A stretch of 40,259 nt of DNA from CBETVX01 sp965539935 (GCA_965539935.1 CBETVX010000024.1:1-40259); one strand, 5' to 3'. Numbered from the stretch's first letter, positions 32,826-40,259 are shown. Notes: a model not told the origin generated them from the letters alone. Program-made: numbers and translations.

Positions 32826-33563
32826 CTATATATTCCACTCTAAAACTTTATCTAAAAACTTCTTAAGCTCTTTAGTTTGAGGTTTTGAAAAAATATCTTT
32901 ACTATATCCTGATTCTATCAATCTACCATCATCTAAAAACAGTATCTTTTCACAGGCATTTCTTGCAAATCCCATTTCATGGGTAACCAAAATAATATTT
33001 TGATTATCTTTTTTCAATTCATTAATCATGTCCAGTACTTCACTGGTATACTCTGGGTCCAATGCACTTGTTGGCTCATCAAAAAGTAATAGCTTTGGTT
33101 TTATGGCAACTGCCCTAGCAATGGCTATACGTTGCTTTTGTCCACCTGATAATTCATGGGGATATTTATGGCAATGTTTTTCTAATCCAAAACGTTGTAG
33201 TAATGTAATAGCTATTTCTTCTGCTTCTTTTTTATTATAATCGTGTACATGTATAAGGGGCATGGTTATATTGTCTAAACCTGTAATATGGGGGAATAGA
33301 CCCTTAGATTGGAATACAAAACCTACACTTTGTCGATAATTTACTAAAAATTTTTCATTATACTCTACTTTATTTTCCCCAATAATAACTTCTCCCGATG
33401 TAGGGGAAATAAGTCCTCCTATAATCCTTAGTAAGGTGGATTTACCACTGCCCGATGGTCCTATAATTGCGAGACATGTTGTATCATCACTGTAATTAAA
33501 ATCTTTTATGACATCTCCCTTATCATCAAACCTTTTGTAGACATTTTTTAGCTTAATTTTCAT
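32826..33563 (-). CDS. polar amino acid ABC transporter, ATP-binding protein
   Basis: A 245-residue ATPase of the GlnQ/HisP type. Walker A is GPSGSGKSTLLR, the Q-loop is VFQSKGLFPHITGLDN, the signature is LSGGQKQRIAIARA and Walker B is LLLFDEPTSALDPE, followed by the switch His in LVTHEMGFAR. All catalytic parts are intact. I start at the ATG at 33563, eight bases after AAAGGAG; it overlaps the end of the permease gene by 11 bases, which suggests translational coupling. With the permease and binding protein it forms a complete importer. Confidence 0.94.
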   Translation of the reverse strand: MKIKLKNVYKRFDDKGDVIKDFNYSDDTTCLAIIGPSGSGKSTLLRIIGGLISPTSGEVIIGENKVEYNEKFLVNYRQSVGFVFQSKGLFPHITGLDNITMPLIHVHDYNKKEAEEIAITLLQRFGLEKHCHKYPHELSGGQKQRIAIARAVAIKPKLLLFDEPTSALDPEYTSEVLDMINELKKDNQNIILVTHEMGFARNACEKILFLDDGRLIESGYSKDIFSKPQTKELKKFLDKVLEWNI

Positions 33564-34338
33564 AACTAAATCTCCTTTCAAGCCACTGTGTAAACATTGA
33601 CAATGGGAAAGTGAGAGATAAATATAAAAGTCCTAGAAAAATATAACTTTCAAAAATAGCAAAATTTGCTGCACTCATCTCCCTAGTAGTTTGAGTTAGT
33701 TCTATAACTGAAATAAGGGACAATAAGGAAGAATCTTTAATAATAGAAGCAAATTGCCCTGCTAGTGCCGGTAAAGCCCTTTTAGCAAGCTGAGGCAGTA
33801 TAACTAATCTCATTGTCTTCCTTTTATTTAATCCAATTGCCTTGGCAGCTTCAAGTTGTGTTCCTTCTATGGACTCTATACCACCTCTAATGATTTCTGA
33901 TATATAAGCACCTTCAAATATTGAAAGTATTATTACTCCAGCAATAAACCTATTTGTAACTCCCCATGCCGTACCAATAATATAGAAGAATAGATATACT
34001 TGCATAATCATTGGTGTCCCTCTAATAAACTGTACATATACTCTACTTAGATAGGATAGGGGTAGTATTTTTGATTTATGGGCCAATGCAGAGGCAAAAC
34101 CTATGATAAGACTAAGTATTAAACTTACTATACTAATTTGTATTGTAGTAATGAATCCCTGTAATAGTCTAAATCTAAAATCATATAATACTGAAAAATC
34201 TAAACCGATACCAAGTCTATTCAATGAAAATACTGAGAACAATATAAAAATTACAATGGCTATTGCACAATTTACAAATACCTGTAGAGCATTTTCCTTG
34301 CTATTATCCTTTTTTATAAAAAATTCAATTATTCTCAT
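33553..34338 (-). CDS. polar amino acid ABC transporter, permease
   Basis: A 261-residue membrane protein of the HisM/GlnP type. About five to six membrane helices are visible. YVQFIRGTPMIMQVYLFFYI is the family hallmark before the third helix, and EGAYISEIIRGGIESIEGTQ followed by LEAAKAIGLNKRKTMRLVILPQ is the EAA coupling loop to the ATPase. AGGGGAG lies six bases before the ATG. It lies 11 bases after the binding-protein gene. The N-terminus is slightly longer and more charged than usual (IIEFFIKKDNSKENAL). Confidence 0.94.
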   Translation of the reverse strand: MRIIEFFIKKDNSKENALQVFVNCAIAIVIFILFSVFSLNRLGIGLDFSVLYDFRFRLLQGFITTIQISIVSLILSLIIGFASALAHKSKILPLSYLSRVYVQFIRGTPMIMQVYLFFYIIGTAWGVTNRFIAGVIILSIFEGAYISEIIRGGIESIEGTQLEAAKAIGLNKRKTMRLVILPQLAKRALPALAGQFASIIKDSSLLSLISVIELTQTTREMSAANFAIFESYIFLGLLYLSLTFPLSMFTQWLERRFSYEN

Positions 34339-34349
34339 ATTACTCCCCT

Positions 34350-35156
34350 TTAGTTATTAACATCTGAAAAAAACCATTGGAATCCCAGTTTATCAAATGC
34401 TTCCTTTTCTTCTTTTAGATATTTTTCTGTGATGCTATCAAATCCATCTTCAGCATAAAAATTGTCTATGAATTCATTTACTTTATCAAGAAGCTCAGTA
34501 TTACCTTTTTTTACTCCTACTCCCCAATATTCTACATCTTGAAAAGGAATAAAAATAGCCTTTGTAGTATCTGGATTTTCTTTATTATTTCGATAAATAG
34601 TTAGCTGATCGTAAATAAATGCATCTGCCTTACCCTGTGCAACCTCTGTAACACAAGCACTTACATCTGAGAGGACAATAAGTTCTGCATTAGCAAGGTT
34701 ATTTTGAGCATAAATATGACCTGTTGATCCTAACTTTACTGCTACTTTCTTGCCCTGCTTATTTAAGTCTTCAACGGTATTAATATCTGAAGTGCTATTT
34801 ACAAGTAATGCTAGCAGCGCTTTAGCATAGGGTTTAGAGAAATCTATTTTTTCAAGCCTTTCTTCTTTTATTGTCATAGAAGATATCACTAAATCAACTT
34901 GTCCTGTTTGTAGTGCAGGAATAAGTCCATCCCAACTAATATTTTCTATTTTTACTGGTCTACCCAGATATTCCCCAAGTTCTTTAGCAAAATCAACACT
35001 TACACCTATGGGATTTCCTTGTTCATCCTTTGTTTCAAAGGGAGGATATGCCAGTTCCATTCCTACCACTAATGTGTTTTCCTCTTTAGCTGTACATCCG
35101 GCTAAAGCCATAATTAAAAGAATTGATACTAAAAATATTGATAATATTTTTTTCAT
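34350..35156 (-). CDS. polar amino acid ABC transporter, substrate-binding lipoprotein
   Basis: A 268-residue extracellular binding protein of the type 3 (GlnH/HisJ) family. Lipobox ALAGC puts the lipidated Cys at residue 21. The ligand-binding signature is GMELAYPPFETKDEQGNPIG (near 36-55) and VDLVISSMTIKEERLEKIDF (around 108). The substrate is probably a polar or charged amino acid. The first gene of the three-gene operon, with a strong AGGTGGAGGT site. No riboswitch or attenuator was seen in the upstream 190 bases. Substrate cannot be assigned from the sequence. Confidence 0.94.
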   Translation of the reverse strand: MKKILSIFLVSILLIMALAGCTAKEENTLVVGMELAYPPFETKDEQGNPIGVSVDFAKELGEYLGRPVKIENISWDGLIPALQTGQVDLVISSMTIKEERLEKIDFSKPYAKALLALLVNSTSDINTVEDLNKQGKKVAVKLGSTGHIYAQNNLANAELIVLSDVSACVTEVAQGKADAFIYDQLTIYRNNKENPDTTKAIFIPFQDVEYWGVGVKKGNTELLDKVNEFIDNFYAEDGFDSITEKYLKEEKEAFDKLGFQWFFSDVNN

Positions 35157-35345
35157 AAATTGACCTCCACCTTTATTAATTTAAATTTGTATTGAATTGA
35201 AATATGGTTTTAAAATGTGCATATATTATGATACCCAATTTTTAATTGCTTAAAATATAAATTTATCACTTTCTTATTAGTTTATAGAATAATGTACTGA
35301 AACTTTAGTATAACCTGTTAAATCCAGGCCTATTAATAGTATTTT

Positions 35346-35774
35346 TTATTTAGAAATTATACCTATTTCAGTTAGAAATGATTTTATAGCCTCTATATTT
35401 TCTGAGTAATCACTTATATATTGTACTCGAGCTTCCACAGGACAAGATCCTGTCTTATCCCTATTCATAATAAAGGGACATGACTCTTCATAATGAAATT
35501 TAGTTGATAGATTTAAATTAAGCACCCTTTCTGATATCAAGTTACAGTAGATTTCCTTAAGACCAGCTTGATCATATAACAAGGCAGCTGCCTTTCCTAC
35601 TACTTTATCAGCAGCACTGGCATTTTTTAAATCTAATTTTTCATTGACAATTGCATTATATAAAGGAAAAATCCCTCTTTTACTACTTTTATAAATTACA
35701 GCTCCCTTTCTAACAACACAAAGGGTTAATTTTTCATCCTCTAGCGTCTTTCTTGCTAATTCTATATCCTTCAT
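35346..35774 (-). CDS. DUF1893 family protein
   Basis: A 142-residue protein of the DUF1893 family. Visible: LCVVRKGAVIYKSSKRGIFPLY near the N-terminus, then ASAADKVVGKAAALLYDQAG, a conserved block, and a Cys-containing tail (SCPFIMNRDKTGSCPVEARV) with two cysteines that may form a pair. Members are sometimes fused to or found near metal and redox proteins, and the fold resembles a deaminase-like domain. AGAGGTGA precedes the ATG. It lies downstream of the ferritin-like gene on the same strand, with a hairpin between. Function unknown. Confidence 0.85.
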   Translation of the reverse strand: MKDIELARKTLEDEKLTLCVVRKGAVIYKSSKRGIFPLYNAIVNEKLDLKNASAADKVVGKAAALLYDQAGLKEIYCNLISERVLNLNLSTKFHYEESCPFIMNRDKTGSCPVEARVQYISDYSENIEAIKSFLTEIGIISK

Positions 35775-35882
35775 ATTAAGTCACCTCTATTCATATTCAT
35801 TCTATTGATTTTAATAGATTCTATAAACTATAGAATATACACCTATTTATAATACCATGTATCTATGGTTTTTTTCCATTTA

Positions 35883-35914
35883 AAAGACGTTTCCGATTAA
35901 TCGAAAACGTCTTT
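35883..35914 (-). terminator. hairpin after the ferritin-like gene
   Basis: AAAGACGTTT pairs with AAACGTCTTT over 10 bases, and CGATT/AATCG continues inside after a C/A mismatch. The minus strand continues with TAAATGG, so the U-run is only four bases. Confidence 0.6.
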
Positions 35915-35962
35915 ATGTTCTGAATTTAATGGAATTGTACATAAATGATTTTATCTACCTAA

Positions 35963-36475
35963 TTACAATCTTAATTTTCTTATGTCATCCTTTAGTCTTT
36001 CAATATCCTTTAACCAATCTTCAATATCATGTTCATGCTCTAATTCTTCATCTAGTATTGTTACAGCCATTTGATATGTAGAATAATCCTTACCATTTGT
36101 ATATTCAGCAATCTCTTCATATCTTTTGATTGCACATCTTTCTCCCCTTAGATTTTGCTCTAAGATAACTTCAACATAAGGATCATTTGGTTCTTCATAA
36201 TCACACTTAGCAAACTTAACCCATTCATTTGGATTAAGAATAGGAGTTCCACCTAATTGTATAATACGATTAACAACAAGTTCAGCATGACCTAGTTCTT
36301 GAGTAGCATGTAATATTAATTCTGGCTCTATTTCACTTCTCATTGGCCCTTCCATCATTCTTGCACCTATCCAATATTGATAGTAGGCTAACCATTCTTC
36401 TGCAAGGGCTTCATTTAACATTTGAATCAGCTTATCAACATCTAACTTAGCAATTTCTACAGCTTTTTTTCCCAT
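35963..36475 (-). CDS. ferritin-like diiron protein
   Basis: A 170-residue four-helix protein of the ferritin/bacterioferritin-like superfamily. Probable diiron ligands: Glu in NEALAEEWLAYYQYW, ExxH in HATQELGHAELV, Glu in EQNLRGERCAIKRYEE and ExxH in LDEELEHEHDIEDW. The full set argues for a working iron or oxygen centre. Role probably iron storage or peroxide removal, as for Dps or bacterioferritin. A very strong AGGAGGGGG site precedes the ATG. Its upstream region adjoins the structured RNA region, transcribed in the other direction. Confidence 0.88.
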   Translation of the reverse strand: MGKKAVEIAKLDVDKLIQMLNEALAEEWLAYYQYWIGARMMEGPMRSEIEPELILHATQELGHAELVVNRIIQLGGTPILNPNEWVKFAKCDYEEPNDPYVEVILEQNLRGERCAIKRYEEIAEYTNGKDYSTYQMAVTILDEELEHEHDIEDWLKDIERLKDDIRKLRL

Positions 36476-36662
36476 TGAAATCCCCCTCCTATATTTTCTT
36501 TTATTTCATTAAATTAAAAATATTATTAACTTAATTCCATCTTATCATTTAGATAATATATTTACAAGTTGAAATTCCAATATTAAACATTTTGTCATTA
36601 TAGCATTTAGAATTCATTATTGTTTTGGTGAAAAATACCATAATAATAATTTATATACTGGT

Positions 36663-36668
36663 TATAAT
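36663..36668 (+). promoter_or_regulatory. candidate -10 box of the structured RNA
   Basis: TATAAT immediately before the region where the base composition changes from AT-rich to G-rich. No good -35 was seen at 16-18 bases. Transcription would begin near 36675. Confidence 0.35.
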
Positions 36669-36674
36669 AATTAA

Positions 36675-37140
36675 CGTAGGGTACGTAACGGTTGAGCCAA
36701 GACTTATATATGCTCTAAAATTGGGGTGTATATGGGTCGGCCAAAGATTGTATAGGGGTCACAATTGGCTTTTATACAGTCGGAGGGAAGATTCTATATG
36801 GTTGGGAAAGGTTTTATTGTAGTCGTATCCCATATGATTGCAATAGGATCCCAACCTATCATATAGGGTCGAGCGAAGATTTTACATGGTGTCGATGTAG
36901 TATATGCTTCATGGAATGCTGCTAATGATTCTATGGGGTCGAAAGATTTCATAGGGTTGTTAAGATATCATGTAGGGTCGAACGAACCATTATTATGGGT
37001 GGTGACCTGCTTGGTTGTGGTCGAAAGATCATAGCTAGGTAATAAGCTATCTGTAATGGTGCTAGGTAGATCGTTACGTGCTCTTTTTATGTTATCTAGC
37101 TTAAATAGGCCCCAACTTTAATCTATGTTGGGGCCCGTTT
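36675..37140 (+). ncRNA. large structured non-coding RNA candidate, class unassigned
   Basis: About 470 bases with no sensible reading frame and clearly richer in G than the flanks. Hairpins follow one another on the plus strand: 36740-36769; 36773-36798; a long arm 36800-36856 in which GGTTGGG pairs with CCCAACC and TATTGTAGTCGTAT pairs with ATATGATTGCAATA around CCC; 36883-36899; 36908-36937; and GCTAGGTA (37061-37068) with TATCTAGC (37093-37100). Many pairs are G-U when read on this strand, which fixes the direction. The region ends in a 9-bp GC hairpin. It does not match tmRNA, RNase P RNA, 6S, SRP or T-box patterns I know. OLE, ROOL, GOLLD, HEARO or raiA-type large RNAs should be compared; I could not assign it to any. 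Confidence 0.65.
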
Positions 37141-37143
37141 AAG
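37108..37143 (+). terminator. terminator of the structured RNA
   Basis: GGCCCCAAC (37108-37116) pairs perfectly with GTTGGGGCC (37127-37135), with an outer TTAAA/TTTAA. It is followed by CGTTTAAGATTTT. It is the most GC-rich hairpin in the window. Confidence 0.7.
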
Positions 37144-37165
37144 ATTTTATCATAGATATCTATTT

Positions 37166-37342
37166 TTATTTTTCATTGCTAGGTTTATTTTCTATATCAT
37201 CTAATCTTTTATTTATTGATTTTAATTCATTAGAAATATCCTTTATGGCATTTAATAATTCATCAAATTGTTTTTCTTGCATCTTTTTCTTATTTTTTAA
37301 TTCACTAATTCCATATGGATCTGAGCTTTTTTTATTAACCAT
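37166..37342 (-). CDS. small coiled-coil protein of unknown function
   Basis: A 58-residue protein starting MVNKKSSDPYGISELKNKKK and ending NKRLDDIENKPSNEK. It is highly charged. The part from residue 20 to 50 has a regular hydrophobic repeat (FDELLNAIKDISNELKSINKRLDDI) that predicts a coiled coil. AAAGGGGGAAAG lies six bases before the ATG, so translation is credible. It is convergent with the structured RNA, whose terminator ends about 25 bases from its stop codon. I recognise no family. A partner protein for the RNA is conceivable but only by proximity. Confidence 0.65.
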   Translation of the reverse strand: MVNKKSSDPYGISELKNKKKMQEKQFDELLNAIKDISNELKSINKRLDDIENKPSNEK

Positions 37343-37377
37343 AGTTCTTTCCCCCTTTCAAATAGAAATTCATTGTG

Positions 37378-37397
37378 AATTATAGAGCTCTATAATT
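37378..37397. promoter_or_regulatory. 20-base perfect palindrome upstream of the small coiled-coil gene
   Basis: AATTATAGAG and its exact complement join without spacer, 36 bases before the start codon. Size and place fit a dimeric repressor site; a role as part of the acr3 transcript end is also possible. Confidence 0.35.
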
Positions 37398-37507
37398 ATT
37401 AAAAATTTTAGATTTTATAAATATTTTTTTAAAAACTATTTCCAAAGCAATATATAATTTATAAAACATTTATCGATAGGTTTAAATAACCTAATGAGAG
37501 ATTCCAT

Positions 37508-38560
37508 CTATGAAAATAAATTTCTTGTATTATTTGCTATTTTTACAAGTGTGAGCATCAATGGTACCTCAACTAATACACCAACAACTGTAGCTAATGC
37601 AGCTCCCGACTGAAGTCCAAATAAGGATATTGCAACAGCAACTGCCAATTCAAAGAAATTACTTGCTCCTATCATTGCTGCTGGCGCTGCAATATTATGA
37701 GGTAGTTTCCATACTTTAGCCCATCCGTAGGCAATAACAAATATAAAGAAAGTTTGAATTGTTAATGGTATTGCAATAAGCACTATATGAAGGGGATTAT
37801 TTAAAATCACTTCCCCTTGAAATGAAAATATTATTATAAGGGTTAGTAACAATCCTATTATTGTTACATTATCAAATTTTTTAAGAAATACATTTTCAAA
37901 ATAATCTAACCCTTTGTTTTTAACTATATATTTTCTAGAAAGATACCCACCTACTAGAGGAATCACAACGAATAAAACAACTGATAAAAATAATGTGTCA
38001 TAGGGTACACGAACATTAGATACTCCTAATAAAAATGCTACAATTGGTGTAAAAGCTACAAAAAGTATAAGATCATTTACTGCAACTTGCACTAATGTAT
38101 ATGCAGGATCTCCATTAGTTAAGTGACTCCATACAAATACCATAGCCGTACAAGGTGCTGCCCCAAGAAGCACTGCCCCTGCTAGATACTCTGAAGCTAA
38201 ATATTCAGGTATTAATCCCTTAAATATTATCTTCAAGAAAAAAGCAGCTATGATATACATTGTAAAAGGTTTTATTAACCAATTTGTAACACATGTTACA
38301 GTTAATCCTTTAGGTTTTTTTGTAGCTTCTACTATACTAGAAAAATCTATTTTTAGCATCATAGGATAAATCATAAGCCAAATCAATATGGCAACAGGTA
38401 TAGAGACCTTAGCATATTCGAATTTGCTTAAAACCCTTGGAAATGCAGGAAATATTTGACCTAGCGAAACGCCAACTATTATACATAGAGCAACCCAAAT
38501 AGTTAAATATCTACCAAAAAAGTCAAGACCATTTTCTGTTTTGTTTGTTTTGTTTGACAT
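37508..38560 (-). CDS. acr3: ACR3-family arsenite efflux transporter
   Basis: A 350-residue membrane protein with about ten helices. It exports arsenite (and perhaps antimonite). ACR3 signatures: LIWLMIYPMMLKIDFSSI, then GLTVTCVTNWLIKPFTMY, the functional Cys in GAAPCTAMVFVWSHLTNGDP, VPLVGGYLSRKY and IGASNFFELAVAVAISLFG. I start at the ATG at 38560, seven bases after GTGAGGAG. A palindrome and -10 box lie some 180 bases upstream. No arsR or arsenate reductase gene is in the window. It shares strand and theme with the ArsP-like permease upstream. Confidence 0.93.
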   Translation of the reverse strand: MSNKTNKTENGLDFFGRYLTIWVALCIIVGVSLGQIFPAFPRVLSKFEYAKVSIPVAILIWLMIYPMMLKIDFSSIVEATKKPKGLTVTCVTNWLIKPFTMYIIAAFFLKIIFKGLIPEYLASEYLAGAVLLGAAPCTAMVFVWSHLTNGDPAYTLVQVAVNDLILFVAFTPIVAFLLGVSNVRVPYDTLFLSVVLFVVIPLVGGYLSRKYIVKNKGLDYFENVFLKKFDNVTIIGLLLTLIIIFSFQGEVILNNPLHIVLIAIPLTIQTFFIFVIAYGWAKVWKLPHNIAAPAAMIGASNFFELAVAVAISLFGLQSGAALATVVGVLVEVPLMLTLVKIANNTRNLFS

Positions 38561-38734
38561 AATAGTTCTCCTCACTTTTTATTTTTCGTTGTCTAATATT
38601 CACATCATTAGTAATATGCAAAACTATACCTTTTGTTGCACAGGAGAGCATATTTCCAAAAATTAAATATTCATATCATAAAGTGCTTCAACTTATTTTA
38701 TCTTTCACATAAGCGCACCCCCTTTCGCTGGCTT

Positions 38735-38765
38735 ATAATACATAGATATATTCAAATATATCTAT
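38735..38765 (-). promoter_or_regulatory. operator-like palindrome and -10 box upstream of acr3
   Basis: ATAGATATATT (38742-38752) and AATATATCTAT (38755-38765) are exact complements around CA. A minus-strand TATTAT (38735-38740) directly adjoins. A repressor bound here would block the promoter; the centre recalls ArsR/SmtB-type sites (ATATTCAAATAT), which is inference. Confidence 0.5.
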
Positions 38766-38773
38766 ATGTGTGT

Positions 38774-38808
38774 TAAAAAAAATTTGCTTTTTTTCTTTAA
38801 AAGCAAAT
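38774..38808 (-). terminator. terminator of the ArsP-like gene
   Basis: ATTTGCTTTT (38782-38791) pairs with AAAAGCAAAT (38799-38808), with a 7-base loop. The minus strand continues with a run of T. Confidence 0.75.
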
Positions 38809-38967
38809 CATATTTTTATATGGTTTTTTGATTTAATAACACTATTAACTTTATAATAGTAGCAGAGTTAAACTACTCCACTACTATTTAAAATGCTTTT
38901 TTTAATCTTTACTATTATTGGTTATTTTTATATAATACATCAATACAGATTCACATTATATCATATT

Positions 38968-39966
38968 TTATTGTATTAACCAAGGTGCAATAGCATTAAA
39001 TAAATATCCTACAACTATAATTCCTATACCTGTTATTATTACAAATGCTGTTATTAGCTTAGGTTTTATAACTTTTCTTAATAGTATCATTTCTGGTAAA
39101 GATAGGGCTGTAGTAGCCATCATAAATGATAAGGCTGTACCGATACCCACTCCTTTATTTATTAATGCTTCAGCAATAGGTATAGTACCCAATGCATTGG
39201 AATATAGTGGTATACCAACCACAACTGCTATAAATACTGCAAATGGATTGTTTGGCCCTGCGTATTTAGCAAGAACTGGTGCTGGAGCCCATCCATGGAT
39301 AGCTGCTCCTATTCCAATACCTACCATTAGAAACAACCATATCCTTTTTACAATGTCTCTAACATTATCAAGGGCAAATCTTATTCTCTGCTCCCTTGTT
39401 AATTCCTCTATTTCTGTTTCTCCCATTTGTATTTGATAAACATATTCTTCGACTTCCTTTTCCATATTAAGTTTTCCAATCAATAATCCTCCAACAACCC
39501 CTACTACAACCCCAGTTATAACATAAACAGTTGCTATCTTCCATCCAAAGGATGCTAAAAGAATGGCAAAGGCTGCTTCGTTAACTATGGGCGATGTAAT
39601 TAAGAATGAAAAAGTTAAACCTAAAGGTACTCCTGCTTCAATAAATCCTATGAAAATTGGCACTGATGAACATGAACAAAATGGTGTTACTATCCCTAAT
39701 AGTGATGCCATAATATTTCCTGTAACTCCATGAAATTTACTAAGTATCTTCTTAGTCCTTTCTGGAGGAAAATAACTTCTAATATAGGATATTGTAAAAA
39801 TCATTATAGCTAATAGAATAATTATTTTAATAGTATCATAAATGAAAAAATGTATACTTGAACCTAGCTTAGTTGCCATAGGTATATTAAATACATTTTC
39901 AACAAGCATTTCTACTAATTTATCAAGCCAAGTAAATTTGAAAATATTATTGATCCACTTAAGCAT
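38968..39966 (-). CDS. arsP: DUF318/ArsP-type permease
   Basis: A 332-residue membrane permease of the COG0701 family, with about eight helices. The hallmark is VTPFCSCSSVPIFIGFIEAG, a Cys-Ser-Cys motif used in ArsP for binding trivalent organic arsenicals. SFLITSPIVNEAAFAILLAS and GIPLYSNALGTIPIAEALIN are conserved too. The cytoplasmic loop (near 175-200) is acidic. AGGAGGAG precedes the ATG. The next gene on the strand is acr3, supporting a role in arsenic export, but relatives transport other metals and the symbol is by family only. Confidence 0.88.
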   Translation of the reverse strand: MLKWINNIFKFTWLDKLVEMLVENVFNIPMATKLGSSIHFFIYDTIKIIILLAIMIFTISYIRSYFPPERTKKILSKFHGVTGNIMASLLGIVTPFCSCSSVPIFIGFIEAGVPLGLTFSFLITSPIVNEAAFAILLASFGWKIATVYVITGVVVGVVGGLLIGKLNMEKEVEEYVYQIQMGETEIEELTREQRIRFALDNVRDIVKRIWLFLMVGIGIGAAIHGWAPAPVLAKYAGPNNPFAVFIAVVVGIPLYSNALGTIPIAEALINKGVGIGTALSFMMATTALSLPEMILLRKVIKPKLITAFVIITGIGIIVVGYLFNAIAPWLIQ

Positions 39967-40148
39967 CTTTAACTCCTCCTATTTTTGCAATAAACTTTTT
40001 ATTTTTCTTTAAACTAATGTTATAATATATAAGTATTTAAAAAATTTACTCCTTTATAGATTATAATATTATAATTTTATAATATAGCAATATAATAATG
40101 CTTATAGTTTTCTTTGTCAAGACTTAATCTAAATTTTTCACACAAAAA

Positions 40149-40229
40149 AACAATCCTTTATTTTTATTTCATGGTCTCGCCAATAACTGCTTTTCTAAAA
40201 GACCATCAATATTTATCTAAAGGATTGTT
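40149..40229 (-). terminator. large terminator hairpin of the gene entering at the right edge
   Basis: AACAATCCTTTA (40149-40160) pairs with TAAAGGATTGTT (40218-40229), and ATGGTCT (40171-40177) with AGACCAT (40200-40206) inside. On the minus strand the outer stem is followed by a run of T. The bipartite form is unusual for a simple terminator and could have an extra regulatory role. Confidence 0.65.
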
Positions 40230-40235
40230 AATTTC

Positions 40236-40259
40236 TCAATTTTCCTTCTCCATTATTAA
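40236..40259 (-). CDS. possible 3' end of a gene cut by window edge
   Basis: On the minus strand the last codons may read LIMEKEN and a TGA stop, seven bases before the large terminator hairpin. The position before a terminator makes a coding end plausible, but 24 bases cannot prove the frame. Confidence 0.35.
   Translation of the reverse strand, partial: LIMEKEN

Larger units (their letters stand above)
38561..38967. other. regulatory stretch between acr3 and the ArsP-like gene
   Basis: No intact gene. Contains the operator-like palindrome 38742-38765, a minus-strand -10 (38735-38740), the permease terminator (38774-38808) and another hairpin at 38855-38888 (AATAGTAG with CTACTATT). The leader of acr3 is about 170 bases long, with a strong ribosome site at about 38717-38724 but only an immediate ATG-TGA behind it. 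Confidence 0.5.

Noticed and set aside
36987..37011. ATGGGTGGTGACC in the structured RNA resembles the T-box core GGGTGGNACC
   Set aside because: An extra base breaks the core, no T-box stem I words are present, and no downstream synthetase or amino acid gene lies on the plus strand.
38690..38724. Strong ribosome site followed by ATG-TGA as a third selenocysteine gene start
   Set aside because: The frame meets TAA three codons after the TGA, so no protein can follow.
1..40259. CRISPR arrays, tRNA or rRNA genes
   Set aside because: No evenly spaced exact repeats, cloverleaf-like segments or rRNA core words were seen on either strand.

Overview
The window is AT-rich DNA from a low-GC, endospore-forming, motile anaerobe of the Clostridia. 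The evidence is the cotJABC spore-coat operon, several chemoreceptors, AGGAGG-type ribosome sites and two genes in which UGA replaces a catalytic cysteine codon. Selenocysteine use of this kind points to amino-acid-fermenting or Tissierellales-like Clostridia, but no marker fixes the genus.

Layout. 1-6.4 kb: a divergent pair of unknown genes (one cut by the window edge), an RsuA-type pseudouridine synthase, class II aldolase, a MATE exporter, then cotJA-cotJB-cotJC and a selenocysteine peroxiredoxin. 6.4-9.3 kb: a secreted GH26-like protein, a decayed fragment and a diacylglycerol-kinase-family lipid kinase. 9.5-14.9 kb: three chemoreceptors, all on the minus strand. 15-21.6 kb: glycerate kinase, GH38 alpha-mannosidase, fructose/mannosylglycerate-type PTS IIABC and an RpiR regulator, which together read as a mannosylglycerate (or related mannoside) utilisation locus. 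21.8-24.7 kb: decayed DUF3006 and ComEC-type fragments, a selenocysteine MsrA and an RsmF-type RNA methyltransferase. 24.9-29.9 kb: a two-component system, a lipoprotein, a zinc-binding (CZB) chemoreceptor broken by an amber codon, and a STAS protein. 30-36.5 kb: small housekeeping and redox genes, a polar amino acid ABC transporter, a DUF1893 protein and a ferritin-like protein. 36.6-37.2 kb: a roughly 470-nt gene-free stretch, rich in G on the plus strand, that folds into many local hairpins and ends in a strong GC hairpin; it is best read as a large structured non-coding RNA. 37.2-40.2 kb: a small coiled-coil protein, an ACR3 arsenite pump and an ArsP/DUF318 permease, then the end of another minus-strand gene.

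Main points. (1) Two selenoproteins, PrxU and MsrA, would each be split by an ordinary gene caller. The MsrA contains no cysteine at all, and the peroxiredoxin lacks the C-terminal resolving cysteine. (2) A large candidate structured RNA of unassigned class. (3) Four upstream regions (the Met-rich unknown gene, cotJA, prxU and a Tyr-rich cupin) share AC-N16/17-CATAnnnT, the form of mother-cell sporulation promoters. This suggests the selenocysteine peroxiredoxin and the cupin belong to the spore coat. (4) A PTS/alpha-mannosidase/glycerate kinase locus whose gene content points to mannosylglycerate. Functions are read from protein motifs by eye; no database search was possible.
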